This document shows, one piece after another, positions 10,015-20,179 of a stretch of DNA of 41,530 bases (position 1 is its first letter; each line of letters begins with the position of its first letter). Location of the stretch: positions 1-41,530 of the forward strand of contig QZJQ01000025.1 in the NCBI GenBank assembly GCA_003599795.1, in the 5' to 3' direction. The position numbers were made by a program, and so were the translations under genes. The stretch is from Nitrospiraceae bacterium. Its GTDB lineage: Bacteria; Nitrospirota; Thermodesulfovibrionia; Thermodesulfovibrionales; UBA1546. The notes below the pieces were generated by a model. That model saw nothing but the letters and a program-made list of their open reading frames with translations, ran no database searches and was not told the DNA's origin.

Positions 10015-11361
10015 GTGGCAAAACCCGTAATACTTATAGTAGACGATGAGAAAGGCATAAGAGAAAGCCTGTCAGGCATACTGGAGGATGAAGGCTATGA
10101 TATTTTGACTGCCGCTTCCGGGGAAGAAGCTGTAAAGATACTTAGAGATGCTTCTCCGGATCTTGTTTTTCTGGATATATGGCTTACCGGCATGGATGGA
10201 ATTAGAACACTGCAAGAGATAAAGGCTATGAAGCCCGATGTGCCGGTGATAATGATATCAGGGCACGGGAGCATTGAACTTGCAGTTAAAGCCACACAGA
10301 CCGGCGCATATGATTTTCTTGAGAAACCGCTTTCACTTGAGAGAGTGTTGCTTGTTTCAAAGAGAGCACTTGAAAAAAGGACTCTTGAAATAGAGAATAT
10401 TGCGCTTAGGGAAAACCTTACGAAAAAATGGAGGCTTGTGGGCGAATCACAGAAGATACGGGATTTGCGTGAGCAGATGGAAATGGCAGCCAAGAGCAAC
10501 AGCCGTGTTCTGATATTCGGAGAGAGCGGCACCGGCAAAGAGGTAGTTGCAAGGCTGCTGCATGAAAAAAGCCTGAGAGCAGAGAAGCCCTTTATTGAGG
10601 TAAATTGTGCGGCTATTCCGCAGGAACTCATAGAGAGCGAGCTTTTCGGTCATGAGAAGGGATCTTTCACAGGCGCCTTTGAGAAGAAAAACGGGAAATT
10701 TGAACTCGCTGACAGCGGGACGTTGTTTCTTGATGAAATAGGCGACATGTCACTCCAGACGCAGGCAAAGGTCCTGCGCGTTATTGAGACTCAGGAATTT
10801 CAGAGGGTAGGAGGAAACAAGAATATAAATGTTGATGTCAGGATAATTGCAGCCACCAATAAAGACCTCAGGGATGAAGTAAAGAAAGGCAGCTTCAGGG
10901 AAGACCTTTTTTTCAGGCTGAATGTTATACCTTTGGTTATTCCGCCTTTGAAGGAGAGAAAAGAGGATATTCCTGCCCTTGTTGAATACTTTCTTGATTC
11001 CCTCGCAGCAGAATACGGCAAGCCTCAGAGGAAGATACTGCCCGAGGCCGTAAGACACCTGCAATCATACGACTGGCCCGGGAATGTAAGGGAACTGAAG
11101 AATGTGATAGAGCGTCTTGTCATAATGACGACTTCAAATACGATAGACGCAAAAAATCTCTTAATTCCTATGGTTGAACACGGCGGCTCCGACTATTTCA
11201 AATACAAGACCCTCAAGGACGCAAGAGATGCCTTTGAAAAAGATTATATTGCAAAGAAACTTGAAGAAAATAACTGGAATATATCAAGGACAGCAGAGAT
11301 TCTGGATGTGGAAAGAAGCAATCTTCACAGAAAGATTAAGGCTTATGGAATAAAAGTCTAA
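10015..11361 (+). CDS. NtrX-like sigma54 response regulator (REC, AAA+, HTH_8)
   Basis: REC (VDDEKGIRESL), GESGTGKE Walker A, GAFTGA loop (GSFTGAFEKK), Fis-type HTH at C-terminus; GTG start with AGAAGGAGA RBS. Confidence 0.92.
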   Translation: MAKPVILIVDDEKGIRESLSGILEDEGYDILTAASGEEAVKILRDASPDLVFLDIWLTGMDGIRTLQEIKAMKPDVPVIMISGHGSIELAVKATQTGAYDFLEKPLSLERVLLVSKRALEKRTLEIENIALRENLTKKWRLVGESQKIRDLREQMEMAAKSNSRVLIFGESGTGKEVVARLLHEKSLRAEKPFIEVNCAAIPQELIESELFGHEKGSFTGAFEKKNGKFELADSGTLFLDEIGDMSLQTQAKVLRVIETQEFQRVGGNKNINVDVRIIAATNKDLRDEVKKGSFREDLFFRLNVIPLVIPPLKERKEDIPALVEYFLDSLAAEYGKPQRKILPEAVRHLQSYDWPGNVRELKNVIERLVIMTTSNTIDAKNLLIPMVEHGGSDYFKYKTLKDARDAFEKDYIAKKLEENNWNISRTAEILDVERSNLHRKIKAYGIKV

Positions 11362-11376
11362 ACTACTACATCTAAA

Positions 11377-12417
11377 CTAAATCAAATACTTCTCCTCAAA
11401 CACAATCACGCTCTTAAGCGAGTCTTTTGCCTCTGCCGTCAATCTGAATGCCTCGGCAGTTTTTTCTATCGGGAATCTATGGGTGATGAGCTTCTCTGCT
11501 CTTATTGTTCCGCTTTCTATGAGTTCAAGCGCGTCTGCCGTGTCGGTAGGCCCGCAGGAGTAACTTGTAATAATATTTATATCTTTGAAATATAGTTCAT
11601 TCGGGTCAATTATAAGTTTTTCCTCGGGTTTTGCAGGCGTAAAGAATAAGACTTTGCCTCCTGCGCCAGCGCACTCTATGCCCTGCTTCATCGCATCAGC
11701 GCTGTTTGGCCCCACAATTACAACATCAGCCATTTCTCCTTTAGTTAATTCTTTGAGAGCATCAACGAGGTTGTCTTTTGAAACATCAATAACATTATCA
11801 GCGCCGAATTTTTTTGCCTTTTGCAGCCTGAATTGAACCATGTCGGCAGCAATGATTTTCCCTGCCCCGTATTTTTTTGCAAGGATAATATTTATCTGTC
11901 CCATAATCCCAAGCCCTATGATGAGGACAATATCTCCGCGTCTTATGCCAATCCTTTTCAGGGCTTTAACAACGCACGCAGCCGGCTCTATCAAAGTGCC
12001 GTCCTCATAACTCAGGCTCTGCGGAAGAGTGAGCGTGTCGTTTTCAAGATTTGTCTGGGGTATAAGGATGTATTCCGAAATTCCGCCGGGAATTATCCTT
12101 GTTTTTTTCCATGTCTCGCACTGAACATAATCTCCGCGCTTGCAGAACCTGCATGTGAAACACGGCGCATGATGATGCGTGAAAACCCTGTCTCCGGCTT
12201 TGAATGAACTCACGTCCTTGCCTGTTTCCACTATCTCGCCTGAAGGCTCATGTCCTATCACAAGCGGGGCTTTTTTTTCTATATACCACGGCATCACATC
12301 GCCTGAGCATATGCCGCAGGCATGTGTTTTTATGAGGGCGTCTCCGGGGCCAATTTCAGGGATTGGGATGTCTTCAATTCTTATATCGGTGAAATTATAG
12401 AGCCTGGCGACTTTCAT
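11377..12417 (-). CDS. Zinc-dependent alcohol/polyol dehydrogenase family protein (MDR)
   Basis: GHEPSGEIVETGKDV catalytic zinc motif, structural zinc CFTCRFCKRGDYVQC, Rossmann motif GLGIMG. Confidence 0.85.
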   Translation of the reverse strand: MKVARLYNFTDIRIEDIPIPEIGPGDALIKTHACGICSGDVMPWYIEKKAPLVIGHEPSGEIVETGKDVSSFKAGDRVFTHHHAPCFTCRFCKRGDYVQCETWKKTRIIPGGISEYILIPQTNLENDTLTLPQSLSYEDGTLIEPAACVVKALKRIGIRRGDIVLIIGLGIMGQINIILAKKYGAGKIIAADMVQFRLQKAKKFGADNVIDVSKDNLVDALKELTKGEMADVVIVGPNSADAMKQGIECAGAGGKVLFFTPAKPEEKLIIDPNELYFKDINIITSYSCGPTDTADALELIESGTIRAEKLITHRFPIEKTAEAFRLTAEAKDSLKSVIVFEEKYLI

Positions 12418-12429
12418 TAATTTATCGGA

Positions 12430-13446
12430 TTACGGGATAATCGCGTATTTTATGCCTTCGCCTTCCATGAGTTTCAGGAATGCCTTTTCAGTGTCATCCA
12501 GAAGGTATTTGCCTGAAATCAGTTTTGATACGGGAATCTTCCGTTTCCTAAGGAGATTAAAAGCCTCTTTCACATCAGCAGGCGTAAAGTGGAATACTCC
12601 TTTTAATGTTATCTCGTCATAGTGAAGCCTGCTCGTGTCATAAGTCACTGTCGTGCCTGTCTTGCATCCGCCGAAGAGAATAACAGTCCCGCCTCTTCTT
12701 ACATAATATACTGCCGACTGCCAAACGGCAGGCTGACCTGTGCATTCAAATACATAGTCCACGCCCAATCCTCCGGTGAATTTTTCTACATCGGATTCAA
12801 TGTTATCAGGCGTCACTGCTGCTGCGGCTCCGAGTTTTTTTGCAAGCGCAAGGCGCCTCTTCTCAAAGCCGGAAATTATCACGTCAGCGCCCTTATTTTT
12901 CAGTAAAAGAAGATGAAGAAGCCCAATAGGCCCTGAGCCTATTATCAACGCCCTGTCGCCCTTTTTTATAGGCAATCCCTGCATGCCGTGTATAACGCAT
13001 GAAAGCGGCTCGAGGAATGCGGCTTCTTCAAATGAAAGGTTTTTGGGTTTGCGGAATACATTCTGCTTTACGATATGCTCCGGAAGCAATATATACTCCG
13101 CGAACGCGCCAAGCACTTTTGTTTCCATTATATTTTCACAGATATTAAAAAGACCTCTCTTGCAGTATCTGCACTTAAGGCAGGGCGCGCTGTGGACTGC
13201 CATTATCTCATTGCCTTTTCTGAATTTTTTAACTCCTTTGCCTGTTTCAGCAATTATTCCGGAGAATTCATGCCCGAATACTCCCGGCATGGGGATTATG
13301 TGATGCCCTCTGCTGAAGGCCTTAAGGTCTGTTCCGCATGTGAGCGCTGCCTTGATCTTTACAAGGATCTCTCCGCGTGACGGCTTCGGAATATTTAACT
13401 CCCGGATCTCTATCTTGCGCGGGCTTATGAGGATATTGGCTTTCAT
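12430..13446 (-). CDS. Zinc-dependent alcohol/polyol dehydrogenase family protein (MDR), paralog of the neighbouring gene
   Basis: GHEFSGIIAETGKGV, structural zinc CLKCRYCKRGLFNIC, GSGPIG Rossmann motif. Confidence 0.85.
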   Translation of the reverse strand: MKANILISPRKIEIRELNIPKPSRGEILVKIKAALTCGTDLKAFSRGHHIIPMPGVFGHEFSGIIAETGKGVKKFRKGNEIMAVHSAPCLKCRYCKRGLFNICENIMETKVLGAFAEYILLPEHIVKQNVFRKPKNLSFEEAAFLEPLSCVIHGMQGLPIKKGDRALIIGSGPIGLLHLLLLKNKGADVIISGFEKRRLALAKKLGAAAAVTPDNIESDVEKFTGGLGVDYVFECTGQPAVWQSAVYYVRRGGTVILFGGCKTGTTVTYDTSRLHYDEITLKGVFHFTPADVKEAFNLLRKRKIPVSKLISGKYLLDDTEKAFLKLMEGEGIKYAIIP

Positions 13447-13697
13447 GATTTAAACTCCAGCTTTCCGCCCCAGATCTGGCCTATGACTGCCGCCAACACA
13501 AACAAGGGTATGTACATCATGTCAACATTGGATAGTATCCTCGCAAGCAGGACAAAAGGTATAGGCAGATGTATATAAAGAAACCATTTGAATGAAAATC
13601 TTTTTGCTTTTCCCCTGAGATAGCCGAAGGGCGTATTGAGCATGACTGTAAATGAAAAAATACCTATAATAATGCCAGATTTTATTAGCCAATCCAT
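13443..13697 (-). CDS. Small hypothetical membrane protein
   Basis: 84 aa, hydrophobic, start-stop overlap with the downstream dehydrogenase. Confidence 0.6.
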   Translation of the reverse strand: MDWLIKSGIIIGIFSFTVMLNTPFGYLRGKAKRFSFKWFLYIHLPIPFVLLARILSNVDMMYIPLFVLAAVIGQIWGGKLEFKS

Positions 13698-13805
13698 GCA
13701 AAAGGATAACCAAAAAAATACGTAAAGTCAAATGAACGCCTCTCTATGATAATTCAGAAACCGCAGGCTCTGCTCTACGGGATGTTTGACATATAAAATA
13801 TCTTC

Positions 13806-15119
13806 ATGATAGACTTTGAACACTTTCAGAAGATGAAAACCTATCGGAAATCTCAGAGATATTTTAATCAGGCAAAGGCTGTAATTCCCGGCGGCGTGAA
13901 CAGCCCTGTAAGGGCGTTTAAGGCTGTGGGCGGAAACCCGATTTTCATAGCAAAAGCAAAAGGCTCAAAGATATACGATGTTGACGGCAATTCATACATT
14001 GATTACGTGCTTTCATGGGGGCCTCTCATACTCGGCCATGCTCATCCGAAGGTTGTAAAAGCGCTCAAATCTGCAGCAGAAAAAGGCACGAGTTACGGCG
14101 CTCCAACCCCTCTTGAGATTGAGCTTGCAAACCTTGTTATTAAGGCTTATCCGTCAATGGATAAGGTCAGAATGGTGAATTCCGGAACAGAGGCTACGAT
14201 GAGCGCGATAAGAGTCGCAAGGGGATTTACCAAGAGGGATAAGATAATAAAATTTGAAGGCTGTTACCACGGCCATGCTGACGGGCTTCTTGTTAAGGCA
14301 GGCTCCGGAGCAATGACATTCGGAGTTCCCGACAGTCCCGGAGTTCCCGAATCCTACGCGCAAAACACGCTAACGCTTCCCTTTAATGACGCGGGCGCAT
14401 TGAAGTCGCTGCTTGAGAAAGAAGGCAGCTCAATAGCATGTGTGATAATAGAGCCTGTTGTCGGGAATATAGGCTGTGTTCTTCCGCATCCGGGATTTTT
14501 GGAAACCTTACGGGAATTGACCGCAAAATACGGAATAGTCCTGATATTTGACGAGGTCATGACAGGTTTCAGGGTCGCGTACGGCGGCGCTCAGGAATTT
14601 TACAAAATAAAGCCTGACATGACATGTCTTGGCAAGGTTATTGGAGGCGGGCTTCCTGTAGGCGCATACGGAGGCAAAAAGGAGATTATGTCCATGGTGT
14701 CGCCTGAAGGCCCTGTCTATCAGGCCGGCACGCTTTCAGGGAATCCATTGGCCATGACAGCGGGAATTGAGACCTTGAAGATACTTTCGCAGAAAGGGGC
14801 GTATAAAAAACTTGAAAAGCTCTGTGCAATGCTTGAAAAAGGGCTTATTGACGCGGCAAAGAAGACAGGAGTAAAAACCAAGTTCTACAGGGCAGGCGCA
14901 ATGTTCTGCACATATTTCACTGACAAAGATATTTTTGATTACAACACTGCAAAGACATCCGACACCGCAAGGTTTGCAAGGTTCTTTACAGGAATGCTTA
15001 AGAGAGGCGTCAATATTGCGCCGTCTCAGTTTGAAGCAGGCTTCATGTCGCTTGCGCATACCGAAAAAGATATAGAGCAGACAGTAAAAGCAGCTTACGA
15101 GTCATTTAGAAAAAGTTGA
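13806..15119 (+). CDS. hemL: Glutamate-1-semialdehyde 2,1-aminomutase (true start may be the internal Met at 13833)
   Basis: [44 protein letters not shown] lysine region ([16 protein letters not shown]). Confidence 0.95.
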   Translation: MIDFEHFQKMKTYRKSQRYFNQAKAVIPGGVNSPVRAFKAVGGNPIFIAKAKGSKIYDVDGNSYIDYVLSWGPLILGHAHPKVVKALKSAAEKGTSYGAPTPLEIELANLVIKAYPSMDKVRMVNSGTEATMSAIRVARGFTKRDKIIKFEGCYHGHADGLLVKAGSGAMTFGVPDSPGVPESYAQNTLTLPFNDAGALKSLLEKEGSSIACVIIEPVVGNIGCVLPHPGFLETLRELTAKYGIVLIFDEVMTGFRVAYGGAQEFYKIKPDMTCLGKVIGGGLPVGAYGGKKEIMSMVSPEGPVYQAGTLSGNPLAMTAGIETLKILSQKGAYKKLEKLCAMLEKGLIDAAKKTGVKTKFYRAGAMFCTYFTDKDIFDYNTAKTSDTARFARFFTGMLKRGVNIAPSQFEAGFMSLAHTEKDIEQTVKAAYESFRKS

Positions 15120-15200
15120 AAGTTACAAGTGAAAAGTTAAAAGCTGACGGACTTAAAACTCTTAACTCATAACTTTAAACTCTTAACTTTCTTTTAACTT
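15113..15200. repeat. AT-rich imperfect inverted repeat abutting the atpZ start codon
   Basis: aaaagttgaaagttacaagtgaaaagttaaaagc...actcttaactcataactttaaactcttaactttcttttaactt, then ATG. Confidence 0.75.
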
Positions 15201-15440
15201 ATGGCAGACAAACCATTATTCAGGCAGCTACTTGAGGCAAGCACAATAGGGCTTAACCTTGTGCTTGCGACGTTTGTAGGGCTTGCCATGGGATACGGGC
15301 TTGATAAGCTCTTCAATACTTCTCCGTGGTTTACTATAATCTTCTTAATACTCGGGATAATTGCAGGTTTTCGCGAACTCATAAGAATGGCGAGGAGAAC
15401 ATACAATGGAGATGACGGAAATAGTAAGAAGGGTTTATAG
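15201..15440 (+). CDS. atpZ: AtpZ/AtpI family protein
   Basis: Two-TM protein, ASTIGLNLVLATFVGLAMGYGLDKLFNTSPWFTIIFLILGIIAGFRELIR. Confidence 0.8.
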   Translation: MADKPLFRQLLEASTIGLNLVLATFVGLAMGYGLDKLFNTSPWFTIIFLILGIIAGFRELIRMARRTYNGDDGNSKKGL

Positions 15441-15768
15441 GCAGTCTGCTTTTACGCTTATACCTTTTGCGATTATCTCTGCCCTGATTGAGTGGAAAAA
15501 ACTGCCTCTGAGCATACTGATAGGCGGTGTGCTTGCGCTTGCTAATCTCAAAGGGCTTGCATGGGGCATCGGGGGACTTGTTGGCGCCGGAGAGCAGGTA
15601 AGCGGAAAACTTGTCTTCTTCAGTCTTATAAGGCTTTTTATACTCTCAGCAATTCTGATCACACTTTTTTTGCTTGAAGTCATAAACATAACAGGGATTT
15701 TTATCGGTATTACCACAGTTCTGATAGTGCTTCTTAAAGAAGGTGTCAAGGCAGCGAAAAATGCCTGA
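15406..15768 (+). CDS. atpI: ATP synthase subunit I family protein
   Basis: 120-aa four-TM protein overlapping atpZ. Confidence 0.65.
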   Translation: MEMTEIVRRVYRQSAFTLIPFAIISALIEWKKLPLSILIGGVLALANLKGLAWGIGGLVGAGEQVSGKLVFFSLIRLFILSAILITLFLLEVINITGIFIGITTVLIVLLKEGVKAAKNA

Positions 15769-15783
15769 ATCTATGGAGGTCTT

Positions 15784-17121
15784 ATGCTTGAGCTTAATTT
15801 TTCAAATATGATGCAAGAGGTGATAGGCGAAAAGGGCATATCCGAAAAACAGATAGAAGGCCTGAAGACAAAAGTATATGACATTGATAAGCGGATAAAA
15901 GCAAAAGAAATTCCTGAACTTGCATTCATTGGGCTTCTTGAGCAGGACACGTCAGAGATTAAAAAAATCGCATCAGATGTCAGGAAAAAATTTGAGAGCT
16001 TCCTAATACTCGGCATCGGCGGCTCTGCGCTGGGGCCAAGGGCGATACTTGAGGCAATAAGCCCTTTTCACAATCTTGATAAAAAGCCGAGGGTGTTTAT
16101 TTATGATAATGTTGACCCGAGGACACTTCAGCGGATTTTATCTCTAACAGACCTTAAAAAAACAGCAGTAAATGTAATCACAAAATCAGGGAGCACTGCC
16201 GAGACAATGGCCTCATTCATGATTCTCTGGGATAAGATGAACAGCGCTGTTTCCGGTTCTTCAAAGAATTTTATTGCGACAACAGACCCGTCTGAAGGCA
16301 ATCTGCGAAAGATTGCGAATGAAAAAAAAATAACAACACTCTCCATTCCAAAGGGAGTTGTGGGAAGATATTCTGTCCTTAGCTCTGTAGGACTGCTTTG
16401 CGCCGAGGTTGCAGGCATTGATTCAAATGAAATTCTTAAAGGCGCAAAGGATGTCCATAAAAAATGCTCTGACGCTGAAATATGGAAAAACCCTGCCTAT
16501 CTTTTCGGGACTCTGCTTTATCTCATGGAAAGAGAAGACAAGAGAAGTATAAATGTTTTAATGCCTTATGCGGACGGACTGAAGCCGACTGCAGAATGGT
16601 TCAGCCAGTTATGGGCGGAGAGCCTCGGGAAATCAGGGTCAGGGCTTACGCCGTATCCGTCACTTGGCACAACAGACCAGCATTCACAGCTTCAGTTGTG
16701 GATGGAAGGGCCGGAGGATAAGGTTGTTGCATTTATAAAAGTTGATGATTATGAAGTTGACTTTAAAATACCAAAAGTTTTTAAGGATGTGGAAGGAACG
16801 GGCTATCTCGGAGGGCACACCCTCTCAGGGCTTATTAAGGCTGAACAGGAATCAACAGAGCTTGCTTTGTCAAAGATCAAAAGGCCGAATATGACAATAA
16901 GCATTCCAAAAATAGATGCTTACCACATGGGGCAGTTGTTTCATTTCTTTGAGATGGCGACAGCGTTCACAGGTTTTTTATACGGCTTGAATCCCTTTAA
17001 CCAGCCCGGTGTTGAGGAGGGCAAGAACTTCACTTACGGCATGATGGGGAAGAAGGGATACGAGGCCAAAAAAGAAGAGGTGGAGAAGGCGCGGGGGAAA
17101 AAAACGTGCCGGAGGGTGTAA
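15784..17121 (+). CDS. pgi: Glucose-6-phosphate isomerase
   Basis: ILGIGGSALGPRAI, VITKSGSTAETMASF, SLGTTDQHSQLQLWMEGP, NPFNQPGVEEGKN. Confidence 0.95.
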   Translation: MLELNFSNMMQEVIGEKGISEKQIEGLKTKVYDIDKRIKAKEIPELAFIGLLEQDTSEIKKIASDVRKKFESFLILGIGGSALGPRAILEAISPFHNLDKKPRVFIYDNVDPRTLQRILSLTDLKKTAVNVITKSGSTAETMASFMILWDKMNSAVSGSSKNFIATTDPSEGNLRKIANEKKITTLSIPKGVVGRYSVLSSVGLLCAEVAGIDSNEILKGAKDVHKKCSDAEIWKNPAYLFGTLLYLMEREDKRSINVLMPYADGLKPTAEWFSQLWAESLGKSGSGLTPYPSLGTTDQHSQLQLWMEGPEDKVVAFIKVDDYEVDFKIPKVFKDVEGTGYLGGHTLSGLIKAEQESTELALSKIKRPNMTISIPKIDAYHMGQLFHFFEMATAFTGFLYGLNPFNQPGVEEGKNFTYGMMGKKGYEAKKEEVEKARGKKTCRRV

Positions 17122-17130
17122 ATCAGTCAT

Positions 17131-17484
17131 ATGAGTAATGAATTGGAGGATATACTTGAACAGCTCTTAAAATTCCGCAAAGAGCGGGATTGGGAGCAAT
17201 TTCACCGCCCAAAGGAGCTTGCAATATCAATTGTCCTTGAGGCAGCGGAGCTTCTTGAAGAATTCCAGTGGAAGACGGATAAGGAGATAAGGAAATATCT
17301 TAAAGAAGGCGGGCTGGAGAATGTTAAGGACGAGGTTGCGGACATTGCGGTTTACATTCTGCTTTTATCCCATGACCTCGGCATTGACTTAACGGAGGCG
17401 ATTAAGAAAAAGCTCAGGAAGAACGAAAAAAAGTATCCTGTTGAAAAGGCCAAGGGAAGCGCTAAAAAGTATGATAAGCTTTAA
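17131..17484 (+). CDS. MazG-like/DCTPP1-type nucleotide pyrophosphohydrolase
   Basis: EDILEQLLKFRKERDWEQFHRPKELAISIVLEAAELLEEFQW...DEVADIAVYILLL: EExxE and ExxD motifs. Confidence 0.85.
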   Translation: MSNELEDILEQLLKFRKERDWEQFHRPKELAISIVLEAAELLEEFQWKTDKEIRKYLKEGGLENVKDEVADIAVYILLLSHDLGIDLTEAIKKKLRKNEKKYPVEKAKGSAKKYDKL

Positions 17485-17488
17485 GAAA

Positions 17489-17550
17489 GAGCTAAAAGTT
17501 AAAAGTGAGAAGTTAAAAGTTTTAAACTCTCAACTCTTAACTTTCAATTT
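17489..17550. repeat. AT-rich inverted repeat abutting the methionine adenosyltransferase start codon
   Basis: gctaaaagttaaaagtgagaagttaaaagtttt / aaactctcaactcttaactttcaattt, then ATG. Confidence 0.75.
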
Positions 17551-18753
17551 ATGATTCTTGTTGAAACTTATAAAGGAAAATCAATTATAGAGCACAGGGT
17601 TGAGATTGTTGAGAGAAAAGGCATCGGGCATCCTGATTATATGTGCGATTCCATGATGGATGCAATTTCTGTGGCCCTGTCCAAGGAATACGTCAAAGAG
17701 TTCGGCGCCATTCTTCATCACAACATAGACAAAGGCTTGCTTGCCGCAGGAATGGCTAAAAAGCATTTCGGCGGAGGAAAAGTCCTGAAGCCTATGGAAT
17801 TGATTATCGGGGACAGAGCAACTTTCAGCATAGGCAGAAAAAAAATCCCTGTTGCAGACATCGCGGTTGACGCCGCAAAGAAATGGATTAAAGATAACAT
17901 GAGATTTGTTGACCCTGAGAGGCATTTAAAATACCGCGTTGTGCTTGCGCCCGGTTCGGAAGAGCTTACTGACATTTTTTCAAGAAAAGGAAAAGTACGC
18001 TCTGCAAATGACACATCTGCCGCTGTGGGATACTATCCTTTAAGCCCTGCAGAAAAAACTGTCCTTGAGCTTGAACGGTTTCTTAATTCAAAAAAATTCA
18101 AACAAAAATATCCTGAGACAGGCGAGGATATAAAGGTAATGGGGCTGAGAATGGGGAATGTTCTGGATTTAACTGTTGCCATGCCTTTACTGGCAGGTTA
18201 CATAAAATCAGAGAAAGACTATTTTGAGAGAAAACAAGTCATACACGATGTGATGGAAAGTTTTCTTGAACGGTTTGAGGGATTCAAAAAAAGAAATGTG
18301 CATTTTAATACCCTTGATGAAGAGGGCAGGGAACTCGGCGGCGTTTATCTTAGTCTTACCGGAACATCGGCGGAGGACGCTGATTCTGGTCAGGTTGGAA
18401 GGGGCAATAGGGTGAACGGATTAATTTCTCTGAACAGGCCGTTAGGCACAGAGGCAGCAGCAGGAAAGAATCCTGTAAGCCATGTCGGAAAGATTTACAA
18501 TGTTCTTGCGTATAAGATTGCAAAGGAAATTTACGAACAGATAGACGGGATAAAAGAGGTCTATGTCCTTCTCCTCAGCAGGATAGGCACCCCCATAGAC
18601 GAACCACAGGTTGCTACTGCGCAAGTCCTGCTTAAGAGTGGAAGAAGGATTGGCGAAATAGCAAAGACGGCAGAGGAGATATTTGAGAGAGAATTTTCAG
18701 GGATAAATAAATTCTGTATGGATTTAAGCAGAGGAAAGTATCCTGTCTGTTAA
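17551..18753 (+). CDS. mat: Archaeal-type methionine adenosyltransferase (AdoMet synthetase)
   Basis: VERKGIGHPDYMCDSMMDAISVALSKEY...LHHNIDKGLLAAG; domain pattern of the PF01941-type family rather than bacterial MetK. Confidence 0.88.
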   Translation: MILVETYKGKSIIEHRVEIVERKGIGHPDYMCDSMMDAISVALSKEYVKEFGAILHHNIDKGLLAAGMAKKHFGGGKVLKPMELIIGDRATFSIGRKKIPVADIAVDAAKKWIKDNMRFVDPERHLKYRVVLAPGSEELTDIFSRKGKVRSANDTSAAVGYYPLSPAEKTVLELERFLNSKKFKQKYPETGEDIKVMGLRMGNVLDLTVAMPLLAGYIKSEKDYFERKQVIHDVMESFLERFEGFKKRNVHFNTLDEEGRELGGVYLSLTGTSAEDADSGQVGRGNRVNGLISLNRPLGTEAAAGKNPVSHVGKIYNVLAYKIAKEIYEQIDGIKEVYVLLLSRIGTPIDEPQVATAQVLLKSGRRIGEIAKTAEEIFEREFSGINKFCMDLSRGKYPVC

Positions 18754-18755
18754 TG

Positions 18756-20027
18756 TCACCTGTCCTCATGTTTTTCATACTTGGGAATAAAAAAAATGGT
18801 CAACATGCCGGGTATTGCTAAGATGCAGACGATGACAAAGAACATTCTGTATCCGACTGCCTGCTGAAGGTATCCGCTGATGAATCCGGGCAGCATCATG
18901 CCGAGAGCCATGATGCCTGTGGAAATTGCGAAGTGGGATGTTTTGTATCTGCCCTGCGCAGCATACATAAGATAGACCATGAATGCCGTGAACCCCAGCC
19001 CATAGCCGAATTGTTCCAAGGCAACGAGGACATAGGTGAGCGAAATCTCAGGCTGGGCATACGCCATATACACATAGAAAATATCAGGGAAGTGAAGGGT
19101 AATTGCCATAGGCCAGAGGCACTTCTTAAGCCCAAACCTGGATATGACCCATCCACCGAGGATTCCTCCCAAAACAAGACATATCATGCCAACTGTGCCG
19201 TATGCAAGCCCGACTTGTGACGTGGAAAGTCCCAGACCGCCCGCGCTTTTTGGGTCCAGTAAAAAAGGCGGGGCCAGCTTTAGAAGCATTGCTTCAGCGA
19301 AACGGTAAAGCAGAATAAAGGCAATGATTGCGCCTATTTTTTCCTGTTTAAAATAAGAACGAAATATTTCAAGAAAAGGAGCTTCATTCGCAGCGTCCCG
19401 TGGTGAAAATTTACTGTCTGTTGTTGGAAAGGGAAGCACGAACGTGTGATACAGCGGGACAAGAACGAATACAAAGCCTGCTGTACTGATAACAACTGTC
19501 CAGCTCAATGGAATGCTGCCTGTGACAACCTCTATCTTGCCTGCCATGTAGACAAGCAGTCCGGAGCCGAAGATCATGGCAAGCCTGTAGAATGTGGCGC
19601 GGATGCCTACGAACAGAGCTTGCTCATCCTTGTTTAGCGCCAGCATGTAAAACCCGTCTGTGGCAATGTCATGCGTTGCAGATACAAATGCGCCAACTGC
19701 AAAAGCTGAGAGAGAAAGAAAGAAATAGCCCTCTGTGTTCAGCGCATACGCTGTAACGAACAGGCAGACAGCCATAGCAAATTGCGTTGAAAGAATCCAC
19801 TTTCTCTTTGTTGAATAGATGTCCACAATGGGCCCCCAGAACATCTTGATGACCCACGGCAAATAGAGCCAGCTCGTCCAAAATGCAATGCTCGCATTAT
19901 CAATGCCCATCTTTTTATACAGAATGACCGAGACAGTGTTGATGATGATATAAGGCAGTCCTTCGGCAAAATAGAGCGTGGGAACGAATGCCCAAGGGTT
20001 ACGGGAAGTGACCGGTTGATGTCTCAT
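18756..20027 (-). CDS. MFS transporter, PAT/AmpG-like
   Basis: 12-TM protein, WAFVPTLYFAEGLPYIIINTVSVILYKKMG...SWLYLPWVIKMFWGPIVD, typical of AmpG-like permeases. Confidence 0.8.
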   Translation of the reverse strand: MRHQPVTSRNPWAFVPTLYFAEGLPYIIINTVSVILYKKMGIDNASIAFWTSWLYLPWVIKMFWGPIVDIYSTKRKWILSTQFAMAVCLFVTAYALNTEGYFFLSLSAFAVGAFVSATHDIATDGFYMLALNKDEQALFVGIRATFYRLAMIFGSGLLVYMAGKIEVVTGSIPLSWTVVISTAGFVFVLVPLYHTFVLPFPTTDSKFSPRDAANEAPFLEIFRSYFKQEKIGAIIAFILLYRFAEAMLLKLAPPFLLDPKSAGGLGLSTSQVGLAYGTVGMICLVLGGILGGWVISRFGLKKCLWPMAITLHFPDIFYVYMAYAQPEISLTYVLVALEQFGYGLGFTAFMVYLMYAAQGRYKTSHFAISTGIMALGMMLPGFISGYLQQAVGYRMFFVIVCILAIPGMLTIFFIPKYEKHEDR

Positions 20028-20089
20028 ATTGGAAAGACTACCAAATCAGCAGACAAACATTCCAGAAAAAAATATGACATCCGATTTCC

Positions 20090-20119
20090 TTGACATGTTT
20101 TCAGAGTATTCTTTATAAT
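20090..20119 (+). promoter_or_regulatory. Sigma70-type promoter for the yceD-rpmF-plsX-fabH operon
   Basis: TTGACA (20090-20095), 18-nt spacer, TATAAT (20114-20119); both hexamers match consensus exactly. Confidence 0.85.
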
Positions 20120-20179
20120 TAAATACTTTTCTTTAATGGTCTTTTCCCGAGCAGTTCGGGATGAGACAGGTCGGATAAA

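Noticed and set aside
13782-13805. TTTGACATATAAAATATC as a sigma70 promoter for hemL
   Set aside because: The TTGACA-like hexamer is too close to the start codon, with no properly spaced -10 element.
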